NCBI GenBank assembly: GCA_030463445.1
Contig: JAQGFW010033586.1
Location: forward strand, 1-55,229
Direction of reading: 5' to 3'
Source of the DNA: Euplotes aediculatus
Taxonomy: Eukaryota; Ciliophora; Spirotrichea; Euplotida; Euplotidae
Length of the DNA stretch: 55,229 nucleotides
Shown here: positions 1 through 8,706 of the stretch, in pieces
How the letters are laid out: each line of letters begins with the position of its first letter
Position numbering within the stretch: the first letter of the stretch is position 1
Program-made: the position numbers and the translations under genes
The notes under the pieces: generated by a model
The model's database searches: none
Seen by the model: the letters and a program-made list of their open reading frames with translations, nothing else
Told to the model about the DNA's origin: nothing

Positions 1-95
1 AGACCGTAAAATTGGATTAATCCAACCAAAACACAGGCTACGGCGGCTAATCCTCCAAAAATGAGTGAATATTTGAGTATTCTGTTTTTTATCAT
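1..95 (-). CDS. N-terminus of a small membrane protein (partial)
   Basis: An ATG on the minus strand at 95 opens a frame that runs off the left edge. The 31 visible residues start MIKNRILKYS and continue into a hydrophobic stretch rich in Gly, Leu, Ala and Val, as in the first transmembrane helix of an integral membrane protein. This resembles the start of DUF4199-type proteins of Bacteroidota, but too little is present to assign a family. It lies downstream of the dihydroorotase-like gene on the same strand, separated by about 150 bases that hold an inverted repeat. Confidence 0.45.
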   Translation of the reverse strand, partial: MIKNRILKYSLIFGGLAAVACVLVGLIQFYG

Positions 96-146
96 ATTGT
101 TTTGTAAAACGATTTTTTCGATAAGATTAAATAAAAGTTTTTAAAT

Positions 147-186
147 TTTCCATAGCGTTGGGTTTGCAAACCCAATGCTATGGAAA
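147..186. repeat. 40-bp inverted repeat between two minus-strand genes
   Basis: The two 19-base arms pair around a central GC at 166-167, with one G:T wobble. On the minus strand the hairpin is followed by an A/U-rich tract, not a clean U-run, so it could be a weak terminator of the dihydroorotase-like gene, a processing site, or a dispersed palindromic repeat. Confidence 0.5.
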
Positions 187-249
187 TGATTTATAACTTG
201 CATAGGCTTGTATCTATCAAATCGTTTGTTTTTTATCTTTACAAACGAC

Positions 250-1527
250 TTACAAAGCCGTTTTACAAATGTTTTTATTCAAAACCGCTACCACTTTTCC
301 TTTGAGTTTCTTACCTACAAATGGCGTATTTTTAGATTTAGAACGAATATCTTTTTCGGTGAATTCCTGTTCTAAATCTGGATTAAATACTGTCAGATTT
401 GCAGAGCTACCTTCTTTAACCTCTACTTGACTCATTCTGAGTAATTTACGAGGGTTAGTTGTGAACTTTTCAACCAAATTTTCGATTGCCAAACCACCAA
501 AAGTATTGACCGAAGCAAAAGCAGTTTCGAGACCGATGATTCCGAAATCTGCCAAATCAAATTCCAAATTCTTGGCTTCATCATCTTGCGGATTATGGTC
601 AGAGACTAACGCATCAATCGTACCATCGGCTAAACCTTTTTTGAGTGCTTCAATATCTCTTTGACTCCTAAACGGCGGACTAACCTTGAGATTTGTATCA
701 AATTCTTTCAAATCGGTATCGGTAAATGCCAACTGATGAGCAGCGATGTCGCAGCTCACGGGCAAACCTTTTTGTTTGGCTTCATGGATTAACTCCACGG
801 CCTCAGCCGTAGAAATTGTAGAAAAATGCAAAACCGAATTTGGTGAATCAATCTTGGCGTATTCGAGCAATTTCAAATCTCGAATCACCATCAATTCTTC
901 TGCCATTGATGGCACACCTTTCATACCCAAAAGCGTACTTTCGATACCTTCGTGCATTTGCCCAAACATCGCCAAATTGGCTTCTTCGGGATGATTCATC
1001 AACAAACCGTTGATTGGATACAAATATTGAAGGGTTTTGAGCAGAATATCAGCATTCCAAAGCGGATGCTCACCATCGGTAAACGCTACGGCCCCAGCAT
1101 GGTGCAGGTCGAGCATTTCGGTAAAATCTTTTCCTTCGCAGTTTTTGGTAACTGCCGCTGCTGGGTGGATTTCTACCAACTGGCTACGACTAAATTGTTT
1201 GTAATATGCGATTGATTCTTTGGTCTGAACCGTCGGTTTTGTATTTGGCAAAGTAACGATTTCGGTAAAGCCACCTGACGCCGCTGCATTGCAAAGTGTT
1301 AATAAATCCTCTTTTGATTCATACCCAGGGTCTTTGGGCGATACCCTCATATCTATCCACCCAGCCGATACGTGCAGGTTATCGCCCTCGATGACTTGGG
1401 CATTATCGACCATGATATTATCCGAAATCTGTTTAATTATTCCGTTTTCAATCAAAATATCTTTGGTCTGAGCATGAAATTCAGAACCTTTATCAATGAT
1501 TTTAACGGCTTTTAAAAGAATTTGCAT
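250..1527 (-). CDS. pyrC: Dihydroorotase-like protein (PyrC family), probably lacking the metal site
   Basis: This is a member of the amidohydrolase-fold dihydroorotase family, which closes carbamoyl-aspartate to dihydroorotate in pyrimidine synthesis. I chose the ATG at 1527 (MQILLKAVK), which matches the family N-terminus; an in-frame ATG lies six codons upstream at 1545. Family landmarks are visible: the DPGYESKEDL segment after strand 1, the GGFTEIVTLPNT segment, HFSTISTAEAVEL and the SDHNPQ segment. The metal-binding HxH expected at the end of strand 1 (DxHxHxRxPG) is replaced by DMRVSPKDPG, so two zinc ligands are missing. Such histidine-less homologues are, to my knowledge, common in Bacteroidota and resemble non-catalytic PyrC-prime subunits. 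The family is clear; enzymatic activity is doubtful. Confidence 0.85.
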   Translation of the reverse strand: MQILLKAVKIIDKGSEFHAQTKDILIENGIIKQISDNIMVDNAQVIEGDNLHVSAGWIDMRVSPKDPGYESKEDLLTLCNAAASGGFTEIVTLPNTKPTVQTKESIAYYKQFSRSQLVEIHPAAAVTKNCEGKDFTEMLDLHHAGAVAFTDGEHPLWNADILLKTLQYLYPINGLLMNHPEEANLAMFGQMHEGIESTLLGMKGVPSMAEELMVIRDLKLLEYAKIDSPNSVLHFSTISTAEAVELIHEAKQKGLPVSCDIAAHQLAFTDTDLKEFDTNLKVSPPFRSQRDIEALKKGLADGTIDALVSDHNPQDDEAKNLEFDLADFGIIGLETAFASVNTFGGLAIENLVEKFTTNPRKLLRMSQVEVKEGSSANLTVFNPDLEQEFTEKDIRSKSKNTPFVGKKLKGKVVAVLNKNICKTAL

Positions 1528-1556
1528 TTTAGTAGAAAAAGTCATTGGTTTTTTCT

Positions 1557-1602
1557 ACACTGTCAAGGTTCAAAACGCCCGACGGCAAGTCCCTGACAGT
1601 GT
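1557..1602. repeat. Imperfect inverted repeat in the dihydroorotase-like gene leader
   Basis: Arms ACACTGTCAAGG (1557-1568) and CCCTGACAGTGT (1591-1602) pair over 12 positions with one mismatch around a 22-base loop. It lies about 30 bases upstream of the start of the dihydroorotase-like gene, within the likely 5' leader. It may be a dispersed repeat or an RNA structure; I see no known riboswitch in it. Confidence 0.45.
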
Positions 1603-1635
1603 TAGTATTAAACCACATAAATTCGTAACTCATTC

Positions 1636-1661
1636 AAAAAAAAAGCCCTCGTTGGGGCTTT
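1636..1661 (-). terminator. Rho-independent terminator of gcvH
   Basis: The stem AAAGCCC/GGGCTTT (1642-1648 with 1655-1661) is followed on the minus strand by a U-run, seen as the A-run 1636-1644 on the plus strand. It starts 12 bases after the gcvH stop codon. Confidence 0.85.
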
Positions 1662-1672
1662 CAATATAAATA

Positions 1673-2056
1673 TTATTGTCCGATACTGGATTTATACGTT
1701 TCAGCATCCATCAAAGCATCAATATCTGCGATATTCGCTACTTCCATCTTAATCATCCAGCCATCGCCGTAAGGGTCAGAGTTTACCACTTCTGGTGAGT
1801 CTTTAAGAGTTTCGTTTACTTCTAAAACTTTGCCAGCAACAGGCAAGTACAAGTCTGAAACCGTTTTTACGGCTTCGACAGTACCAAAGATTTCATTGGC
1901 TCCTAAATCTTGACCTGCCGTCTCGATTTCAACAAAAACGATGTCGCCTAATTCGCCTTGAGCAAAATCGGTGATTCCTACAACGGCAATATTGCCGCTT
2001 TCGATTTTAATCCATTCGTGGTCTGAAGTGTAACGTAATTCTGATGGAAAATTCAT
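1673..2056 (-). CDS. gcvH: Glycine cleavage system H protein
   Basis: This is the 127-residue lipoyl carrier of the glycine cleavage complex, shuttling the aminomethyl group between the P, T and L proteins in the cytosol. The length is typical. The lipoylation site is intact: VEAVKTVSDLY with the acceptor lysine at residue 64, followed by the PVAGKVLEVN hairpin. The N-terminal YTSDHEWI segment is also characteristic. It is a single-gene unit with its own terminator; no gcvT or gcvP is in the window. Confidence 0.97.
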   Translation of the reverse strand: MNFPSELRYTSDHEWIKIESGNIAVVGITDFAQGELGDIVFVEIETAGQDLGANEIFGTVEAVKTVSDLYLPVAGKVLEVNETLKDSPEVVNSDPYGDGWMIKMEVANIADIDALMDAETYKSSIGQ

Positions 2057-2289
2057 GATTTTAATTTTTGTTAATGGTTAATTGCCGAATCGTTAATCGT
2101 ACAGTCAATTAACGAATAACGATTAACCGAAAAGTCATTTTGAGCAATCCTAAATGATACCGCAAATTACGTGAAATTACTGAATTGTTCCTAAATCGTA
2201 CCGAGGATTTTTTGATGCAAGATTCAGAAACACAGTAAGATTTTTAATGTTGTTGGTAGAATCTATCGGAGATTGAGGCACAAATTCGC

Positions 2290-2297
2290 TACCTTTG
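2290..2297 (+). promoter_or_regulatory. Candidate -7 promoter element for lpxH
   Basis: TACCTTTG matches the Bacteroidota -7 consensus TAnnTTTG and lies 18 bases before the lpxH start codon. No convincing -33 element is placed at the usual distance. Confidence 0.45.
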
Positions 2298-2314
2298 TCA
2301 AAAAAAGTATCTGA

Positions 2315-3088
2315 ATGAATCGCCAAATCCCAAAGGGAAAGAAAGTTTATTTTGCATCTGATTTTCATCTCGGAGCTCCCAATCACCAGAAAAGCCTCGA
2401 ACGTGAACGAAGAATTATCCGTTGGCTCGAAGGCATTCGTCACGATGCCGAAATCATTTTTTTGGTGGGCGATTTATTCGATTTTTGGTTTGAATACAAA
2501 CAAGTTGTACCCAAAGGTTTTGTAAGATTATTGGGTAAATTGGCCGAAATCCGTGATTCTGGTATCGAAATCATCGTTTTTACGGGCAATCACGATATGT
2601 GGATGAGCGATTATTTTGAGACCGAACTCAACATCAAAACCTACCGAAAACCGCAAGATTTTGTATTCAACAATAAAAAATTTCACATTGCCCACGGCGA
2701 TGGACTCGGCCCTGGCGACTATAAGTATAAGTTCTTGAAACGAATCTTTGAAGGTACAATTCCACGTTTTTTGTTCAATCGAGTCTTACATCCAAATCTT
2801 GGGATGTTCTTGGGTAATGCTTGGGCAAAACATAGCTGGAAAAGCCACGACAAAGAAACCGAAATAGAGCGTTTTTTGGGCGAAGACAAAGAGTTTTTGA
2901 TACAATATTGCAAGGCCATCGAAGTCAAAACGCACTATGATTTTTATATCTTTGGGCATCGCCATCTCAAATTAGATTTCAGAATCAACGATACATCACG
3001 CTACATCAATCTCGGTGATTGGATTGTATTTAACAGTTACGCAGTTTTTGATGGAGAAGACCTAAAACTTTTGGATTTTAAAGAGTAA
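2315..3088 (+). CDS. lpxH: UDP-2,3-diacylglucosamine diphosphatase
   Basis: This 257-residue calcineurin-like metallophosphoesterase cleaves UDP-2,3-diacylglucosamine to lipid X, an early step of lipid A synthesis at the inner face of the cytoplasmic membrane. All five metal motifs are present in order: DFHLG (Asp16, His18), GDLFDFW (Asp53), GNHD (Asn92, His93), HGDG (His127) and GHRH (His215, His217). The length fits LpxH. It begins a rightward run with the Tat-exported isomerase-like gene, the MFS transporter and the nitrilase, though the functions are not obviously connected. Confidence 0.92.
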   Translation: MNRQIPKGKKVYFASDFHLGAPNHQKSLERERRIIRWLEGIRHDAEIIFLVGDLFDFWFEYKQVVPKGFVRLLGKLAEIRDSGIEIIVFTGNHDMWMSDYFETELNIKTYRKPQDFVFNNKKFHIAHGDGLGPGDYKYKFLKRIFEGTIPRFLFNRVLHPNLGMFLGNAWAKHSWKSHDKETEIERFLGEDKEFLIQYCKAIEVKTHYDFYIFGHRHLKLDFRINDTSRYINLGDWIVFNSYAVFDGEDLKLLDFKE

Positions 3089-3135
3089 CATTGCGATAAA
3101 ACCATTCTTATTCAACCATAAAAATTTACTTAGAA

Positions 3136-4086
3136 ATGAACAATAACGAATTATCTCGTCGAAATCTCCTCAAAAGCTCGCTCGTAGCGAGTGCTGGCGT
3201 GGCACTGGGAACTTCTGAACTCGTGGCAAATCCACCTAAAAAAGGCAAACATAATTTTACCTTTTGCTTAAATACCAGCACGATTCGTGAGCAAAACCTT
3301 GGCTTGGTTGGCGAAATCGAAACTGCCGCCAAAGCTGGCTACGATAGCATTGAGGTATGGGTAAGCACCGTCGAAAAATACGTAGCAGGTGGTGGAAACC
3401 TAAAAGATATTCGTAAAAGAGCCGCCGATTTGGGTATCACCATCGAAGACGCAATAGGCTTCTCGAAATGGATTGTTGATGACGCATCCGAGCGTGCAAA
3501 GGCATTAGAGCAAAACAAAAAAGAGATGGCAATGCTCGCCGAAATCGGTTGTAAGCGTATTGCCGCCCCACCATTCGGAGCAACAACTGGAGCATCTATC
3601 AACCTCAAAGATGCAGCCGACAGATACGGAAAACTGCTCGAATTGGGCGACGAAATGGGTGTTTTGCCACAATTGGAGCTTTGGGGATTCTCGACAAACC
3701 TGCATCTTTTTGGTGAAACTCTCTTTGTAGCATCCGAAAGTGGGCATCCGAAGGCATGTATTTTGCCCGACGTTTATCATTTATATAAAGGTGGGTCAAA
3801 TTTCAATAGCCTTAAAATGATAAACGGGGCTTCGATTCACATGTTCCATGTCAATGATTATCCAGCCGAGCCGCCGAGAGATAAAGTAAACGATAGTTTT
3901 AGGGTAATGCCAGGCGATGGAGTGGCTCCGATGACACAAATTTTGAGAGATTTAAACAGTAAAAACACTCCAATTGTGCTTTCGCTCGAATTATTCAATA
4001 AAGAATATTGGAAAATGGATGCCCTCGAAGCCGCCAAAAAGGGTATCGCAAAAATGAAAGCATCGGTTGCAGCAGCAATTGCTTAA
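3136..4086 (+). CDS. Tat-exported sugar phosphate isomerase/epimerase-like TIM-barrel protein
   Basis: The 316-residue protein carries a twin-arginine signal at residues 7-30 (SRRNLLKSS, then a short hydrophobic stretch ending near ELVA), so a folded protein is exported to the periplasm. The mature part resembles the xylose isomerase-like/AP endonuclease 2 superfamily: repeated (beta-alpha) units with acidic strand ends such as YDSIEVW, PQLELWG, HMFHVNDYP and LSLELF. These are the usual divalent-metal ligands of sugar epimerases. The exact substrate cannot be read from sequence. It follows lpxH by 47 bases. Confidence 0.8.
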   Translation: MNNNELSRRNLLKSSLVASAGVALGTSELVANPPKKGKHNFTFCLNTSTIREQNLGLVGEIETAAKAGYDSIEVWVSTVEKYVAGGGNLKDIRKRAADLGITIEDAIGFSKWIVDDASERAKALEQNKKEMAMLAEIGCKRIAAPPFGATTGASINLKDAADRYGKLLELGDEMGVLPQLELWGFSTNLHLFGETLFVASESGHPKACILPDVYHLYKGGSNFNSLKMINGASIHMFHVNDYPAEPPRDKVNDSFRVMPGDGVAPMTQILRDLNSKNTPIVLSLELFNKEYWKMDALEAAKKGIAKMKASVAAAIA

Positions 4087-4171
4087 ATTGATTTTTAAAT
4101 AAAAGAAATAAGACATTAGAATCAAGATTAATCAACAATTCACTAATTCGCTCATTCCCTAATTTATTGAT

Positions 4172-5308
4172 ATGTGGTCTAAACGGCTTGCTGTATCCAG
4201 TTTTTTCTTTGTCAATGGTTTTCTGTACGCCAGTTGGACCTCTCGCTTACCCGAAATCCAGCGTTTTTTCAATATCGGTAATGCCCAATTAGGAACGTTA
4301 CTGTTTATTTTGGCAATCGGAGCATTGATTTCGATGCCGTTTTCGGGCTGGCTTACTACTCGTCTTGGCAGCCATCGCATTACTCAGATTGCAGGGCTTG
4401 TTTTTTGTGCTTTGGTAATGTTGATAACCATTTATCCCGATATTCGACTGGTTTCTGTGATTTTTGTTTTTGTAGGATTGGCAAGTGGAGCAATGGACGT
4501 AGCCATGAATGGGCAAGCGGTTTATGTAGAACGCCTCTGGGATAAACCCATTATGTCATCTTTTCATGCGGTTTTCAGTATCGGAATGGCCCTCGGAGCG
4601 GCCGCAGGAGCGTTATTTGCCAAGTTTCATTTTCAGCTACAAACCCATTTTATGATAGTGGGTAGTGTAGGCTTGATATGGCTCATCTTTGCTTCAATGT
4701 ATTTGATAAAAGACGAACAAAGCGAATCGAAAGCTACCGAATCTGAAAGTCATTTTGTTTTGCCTACCAAAGCCATTCTACCGCTCGGAATCATCGGTTT
4801 TTGCGGAATGACAGGCGAAGGCTCAATGGCAGATTGGTCGGCCATTTATATGAACAAAGTACTGCAACAAACCGAAGCATTCGGAGCAATCGCATTTGGT
4901 GCTTTTGGGGTTGCTATGACTATCGGACGAATCTTTGGCGATTATTTTACGTTCAAATTAGGCAAACGAAAGCTGCTAATTATTGATTCGGTACTTTCGG
5001 TAGTTGGTTTGACCATTGTATTAAGTTTTTCGTCTGAGTGGTTGGCTTTGGCTGGTTTCTTTTTGGTTGGGTTAGGCTTATCAACGGTCGTTCCAATCGT
5101 TTATTCTACTGCTGGTAATACCGAAGGCGTGATACCGAGTGTCGGCATTGCCATGGCAACAACCATCGGTTATGCTGGGTTTTTCGTAGGTCCACCCACA
5201 ATTGGCTTCTTGGCCGATACATTCGGGTTACGAATCGGTCTTTGCTTTTCGTTGGCTTTATTCGTGATTATGTTGTTATTGGTTTCGAGGATAAAAATAA
5301 AAGATTGA
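4172..5308 (+). CDS. MFS transporter, 12 transmembrane helices
   Basis: This 378-residue major facilitator protein has an N-terminal half with SWTSRLPEIQ and the motif-A-like GWLTTRLGSHR loop between helices 2 and 3, a hydrophilic central loop around residues 180-190 and six more helices. The SW-x-x-RLPEI segment recalls YbjJ-type members, which are poorly characterised. The nitrilase starts 13 bases after its stop, so the two are probably co-transcribed, and the transporter may move a substrate or product of the nitrilase. That link is inferred from position only. Confidence 0.88.
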   Translation: MWSKRLAVSSFFFVNGFLYASWTSRLPEIQRFFNIGNAQLGTLLFILAIGALISMPFSGWLTTRLGSHRITQIAGLVFCALVMLITIYPDIRLVSVIFVFVGLASGAMDVAMNGQAVYVERLWDKPIMSSFHAVFSIGMALGAAAGALFAKFHFQLQTHFMIVGSVGLIWLIFASMYLIKDEQSESKATESESHFVLPTKAILPLGIIGFCGMTGEGSMADWSAIYMNKVLQQTEAFGAIAFGAFGVAMTIGRIFGDYFTFKLGKRKLLIIDSVLSVVGLTIVLSFSSEWLALAGFFLVGLGLSTVVPIVYSTAGNTEGVIPSVGIAMATTIGYAGFFVGPPTIGFLADTFGLRIGLCFSLALFVIMLLLVSRIKIKD

Positions 5309-5321
5309 TATTTGAATAACC

Positions 5322-6251
5322 ATGAAGCATAAAAAAGTAAAAGTTGGGGTTGTGCAAGCAACTCCTGCTTTATTTGATATTGAAAAAAGCATAGAGATTT
5401 TTGTAGAATGGCTCAATAAGGGCATCGAAGAAGGCTGCGAATTATTACTTTTTCCTGAATCTTTCATTCCGTGTTATCCCCGTGGATTAGATTTCGATTC
5501 GGTTGTGGGGCGACGTACCGATAAAAGTCGCAATATGTGGCTAGATTACTGGGGAAATAGCCTCGATGTAACCTCCGAACATTTCAAAACCATCAGCGAA
5601 GCCATCAAAAAAGCTGGGATTTTTGTAGGATTGGGCGTTACCGAAAGAGAAAATATCGGTGGTTCATTGCATTGCTGTTTGTTATATTTTAACCCCGAAG
5701 GAAATCTCATCGGCAAACACCGAAAACTGAAACCTACTGGACTCGAACGCTACATTTGGGCAGAAAGTGACGGCAGTACACTGGTAAGTTTTGACACTGA
5801 AATCGGGAAGATTGGCGGATTAATCTGCTGGGAAAATTATATGCCTTTGGCTCGAATGGCGATGTACAGTCAGGGAATTGAGATTTACCTCGCCCCAACC
5901 GCCGACTCTCGTGAATCTTGGCAATCGACCATGCAGCACATTGCTCTCGAAGGGCGTTGTTTTGTCATAGCATGTAATCAATTCGTACAAAAATCTGATT
6001 ATCCCGAAAAATATCAAGCCGATTTGGCAAACGAACCCGAAATCATGTCTTCGGGTGGTAGCGTGATTATTTCGCCAATGGGTGACGTTTTGGCTGGTCC
6101 ACTCTGGAATACAGAAGGTTTATTGACCGCCGAATTAGACTTTTCGGCTCTTGCCAAAAGCAAATTAGACTTCGATGTCGTAGGGCATTACGCTCGTCCC
6201 GATGTTTTTGAATTTGCCGTAAATAAGCAACCCTTAATCAAGAAAATTTAA
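5322..6251 (+). CDS. Nitrilase-type carbon-nitrogen hydrolase
   Basis: The 309-residue protein has the intact Glu-Lys-Cys triad of the nitrilase superfamily: Glu46 in LLFPESF, Lys135 in GKHRKLKPT and Cys169 in GGLICWENYMP. CWEN and the downstream PTADSRESW and HIALEGRCFV segments are typical of branch 1, the true nitrilases and cyanide hydratases, rather than amidases or NAD synthetase domains. It would hydrolyse an organic nitrile to the acid and ammonia in the cytosol; the natural substrate is unknown. It is likely co-transcribed with the MFS gene just upstream. Confidence 0.9.
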   Translation: MKHKKVKVGVVQATPALFDIEKSIEIFVEWLNKGIEEGCELLLFPESFIPCYPRGLDFDSVVGRRTDKSRNMWLDYWGNSLDVTSEHFKTISEAIKKAGIFVGLGVTERENIGGSLHCCLLYFNPEGNLIGKHRKLKPTGLERYIWAESDGSTLVSFDTEIGKIGGLICWENYMPLARMAMYSQGIEIYLAPTADSRESWQSTMQHIALEGRCFVIACNQFVQKSDYPEKYQADLANEPEIMSSGGSVIISPMGDVLAGPLWNTEGLLTAELDFSALAKSKLDFDVVGHYARPDVFEFAVNKQPLIKKI

Positions 6252-6326
6252 AAATTACAAATTCTTTCGAGGGGATTAAGACGTTAGAGTTGTCTTGAAA
6301 CAAACAGAAACTTATAATTCTACCAA

Positions 6327-7451
6327 ATGATTTACATTATCGGCGTTTTCATTGCCTTTTTTCTTGCTCTCATTATTCTTACCAAAAAAGGAAGAAACTT
6401 TGCCGATAAAATCTTGGGGGTATGGATGCTAATCATTGGTTTGCATTTGTTTGCCTATTTTAGTTTTGTTTCGGGCTTGATTTATCAATATCCTGATATT
6501 TTGTGGCTCAATATGCCTTACCCGTTCCTTCATGGTCCAATGCTCTATTTTTATACATTGGCATTGACAAATCCTGAAAAATTCAAATCAAAAAAATGGC
6601 TTTTTCATTTCATTTTGCCTATTTCTATTTTGATTTTACATGCCCCGTTGATGCTTCTACCAAAAGATGAATTGGCTGAATTAATCAAAAACGATGACCC
6701 AAAAGAGAAAAATTTTGAAAGTATCATTAGTACAATTTCACTAATTGTCTCTGGTTTTTTCTATGTTTTTATTACGAATAAATTATTAGCGAAGCATAAA
6801 AAACGAATCCTAAATCAGTTTTCAAATCAAGAAAAAATCAATTTGAATTGGCTTCGGATGCTTTTCTATGGTATGGGATTGATGTGGTTTTTTATCATTT
6901 TTATTGGTTATGACCCTTTGATTTTCTCGGCAGCATCAGTTTTTACGGTTTTTATTGGCTACTATGGAATCAAACAAGTTGGCATTTTTACAAATCATTA
7001 CCCAGAATTTGTAGAAAATAAACCTGTCGAAGAGTTGATTGCAGAGAATTTAATTAATGAATCAAGCATCGAAAAGAAAAAATATGCCAAATCGGGACTT
7101 AGCGAAGAACTTGCAAAAGATTTGCATTTAAAACTCAGTAGCTTGATGATAACCGAAAAACTCTATACCGAACCCGAACTCACCCTTGCCAGGCTCGCCA
7201 ATCGGTTAGAAATTCATCCAAATTACCTATCGCAAATCATCAACGAAATCGAAGGAATGAATTTCTACGATTATGTAAACGGGCTTCGGATTGAAGAATT
7301 CAAAAGACTCGTAGCTATTCCCGAAAATCAGAAATATACACTTTTGGCTTTGGCTTATGATTGCGGATTCAATTCAAAATCGGCTTTTAATCGGTTTTTT
7401 AAGAAATATACCGATTTATCGCCATCGGAGTATGTCAAAAAGCTCAATTAA
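6327..7451 (+). CDS. Membrane-anchored AraC-family transcriptional regulator
   Basis: The 374-residue protein joins an N-terminal region of about seven hydrophobic helices (residues 1-230, beginning MIYIIGVFIAFFLALII) to a C-terminal AraC DNA-binding domain (roughly residues 270-374). The latter shows LTLARLANRLEIHPNYLSQ and ALAYDCGFNSKSAFNRFF, the second a strong HTH_18 signature. This architecture is common in Bacteroidota and suggests a regulator that senses a membrane signal. The downstream oxidoreductase gene, 173 bases away on the same strand, is a plausible target. Confidence 0.9.
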   Translation: MIYIIGVFIAFFLALIILTKKGRNFADKILGVWMLIIGLHLFAYFSFVSGLIYQYPDILWLNMPYPFLHGPMLYFYTLALTNPEKFKSKKWLFHFILPISILILHAPLMLLPKDELAELIKNDDPKEKNFESIISTISLIVSGFFYVFITNKLLAKHKKRILNQFSNQEKINLNWLRMLFYGMGLMWFFIIFIGYDPLIFSAASVFTVFIGYYGIKQVGIFTNHYPEFVENKPVEELIAENLINESSIEKKKYAKSGLSEELAKDLHLKLSSLMITEKLYTEPELTLARLANRLEIHPNYLSQIINEIEGMNFYDYVNGLRIEEFKRLVAIPENQKYTLLALAYDCGFNSKSAFNRFFKKYTDLSPSEYVKKLN

Positions 7452-7624
7452 ATCTTCATTGGTAATTTTTTGGCGGCTATTCATCTTAGAATAAATCCAT
7501 TGAATAGTTGCTTATACGAGCAATAAATGACATGAAATAGCCAAATAACCATTTATCACAAAATCCAAATTCTAAGAATTGCAAGGCTTTAAATTGCAAT
7601 CTTTTACATGAAAAAGCATTACAA

Positions 7625-8572
7625 ATGAAAGCATTTACGAAAACAAAATACGGCGGACCCGAAATTCTGCAATTTGAAGAGGTAGAAAAACCAAGTATAA
7701 AAGAAGGACATATTTTAATACGAATCAAGGCAAATTCAGCCAATCCAGCCGATTGGCATATTCTGCGTGGCGAACCTTTTTTAGCCCGAATCGCGGGTGG
7801 ATTATTCAAACCCAAAGAAAAAATCTTAGGGGCTGATTTTGCAGGAATCATCGAAGATATTGGTAATAATGTGAGCGAATTTAAGGTCGGTGATGCTGTT
7901 TTTGGCGAATCGCTCAATGGTGGGGCTTTTGCTGAATACATTTGTGTACCAGCAAAAATTTGTGCTAAAATGCCACAGAATAAGCAATTTACAGAAATGG
8001 CAGCCGTTCCGATAGCAGGACTGACGGCTTTTCAGGCGGTTGTTACACACGGGAAAATCAAAAAAGGTGAGTCGGTTTTAGTCAATGGTTCGTCTGGTGG
8101 TGTGGGACATTTTACAGTACAAATTGCCAAGACGTTTGGAGCGGAAGTTACGGCGGTTTGTTCGAGCCGAAACGCAGAATTTGTAAAATCTTTGGGAGCA
8201 GATAATGTCATTGCTTATGACAAAGAAGGTATTCATCAGCATAATAAGAAATATGATTTGGTCATTGATACCAACGGAAACCTCAACCACGCCGACTATC
8301 TTCGTACGGGCAAACGTGGCGTAATGGTGGGATTTACAACGATGGCAAACATGGCTTCAACATTGCTCAAAAACGTCTTTTCAAGATATTCACTCATTCA
8401 ATTCACTGCCAAAGCCAATAAGCAAGATTTAGAAATTTTGGCTAATCTGATTGGTGAAGGCAAAGTGAATCCATTTATCGAAAAGACTTATTCATACAAA
8501 CAAATTCCGGAGGCTATTGCCTACATCGAAGCCATGCACACCAGAGGCAAGGTAGTGATGGTTTGGGATTGA
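7625..8572 (+). CDS. NAD(P)-dependent quinone oxidoreductase-like medium-chain dehydrogenase
   Basis: The 315-residue MDR protein starts MKAFTKTKYGGPEIL, typical of quinone reductase-type members. The GADFAGIIEDIG and GDAVFGE segments belong to the GroES-like half; the Rossmann half shows NGSSGGVGHFTVQIAK, which binds NAD(P)H. No structural zinc cysteine cluster is visible, which fits the zinc-free quinone oxidoreductase or enoyl reductase branch. The substrate is unknown. It stands alone behind the AraC-type regulator. Confidence 0.9.
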   Translation: MKAFTKTKYGGPEILQFEEVEKPSIKEGHILIRIKANSANPADWHILRGEPFLARIAGGLFKPKEKILGADFAGIIEDIGNNVSEFKVGDAVFGESLNGGAFAEYICVPAKICAKMPQNKQFTEMAAVPIAGLTAFQAVVTHGKIKKGESVLVNGSSGGVGHFTVQIAKTFGAEVTAVCSSRNAEFVKSLGADNVIAYDKEGIHQHNKKYDLVIDTNGNLNHADYLRTGKRGVMVGFTTMANMASTLLKNVFSRYSLIQFTAKANKQDLEILANLIGEGKVNPFIEKTYSYKQIPEAIAYIEAMHTRGKVVMVWD

Positions 8573-8706
8573 CAAAGATTCTATTCATTTTTATCTTATT
8601 CGAGGTTTGTGATGTAGGCTTCTGAAAAATAAAGCCCACCTTACACGCAAAGGCGATTTATGTTTTTGATTAAGCCAAATTTACCGCTCAATCAAACTCA
8701 AAAATC

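Noticed and set aside
1528-1545. Upstream ATG of the dihydroorotase-like gene as the start
   Set aside because: Possible, but family proteins align from the second ATG at 1527.
2177-2443. 88-codon minus-strand frame upstream of and into lpxH
   Set aside because: Overlaps the lpxH start antisense and lacks protein-like features.
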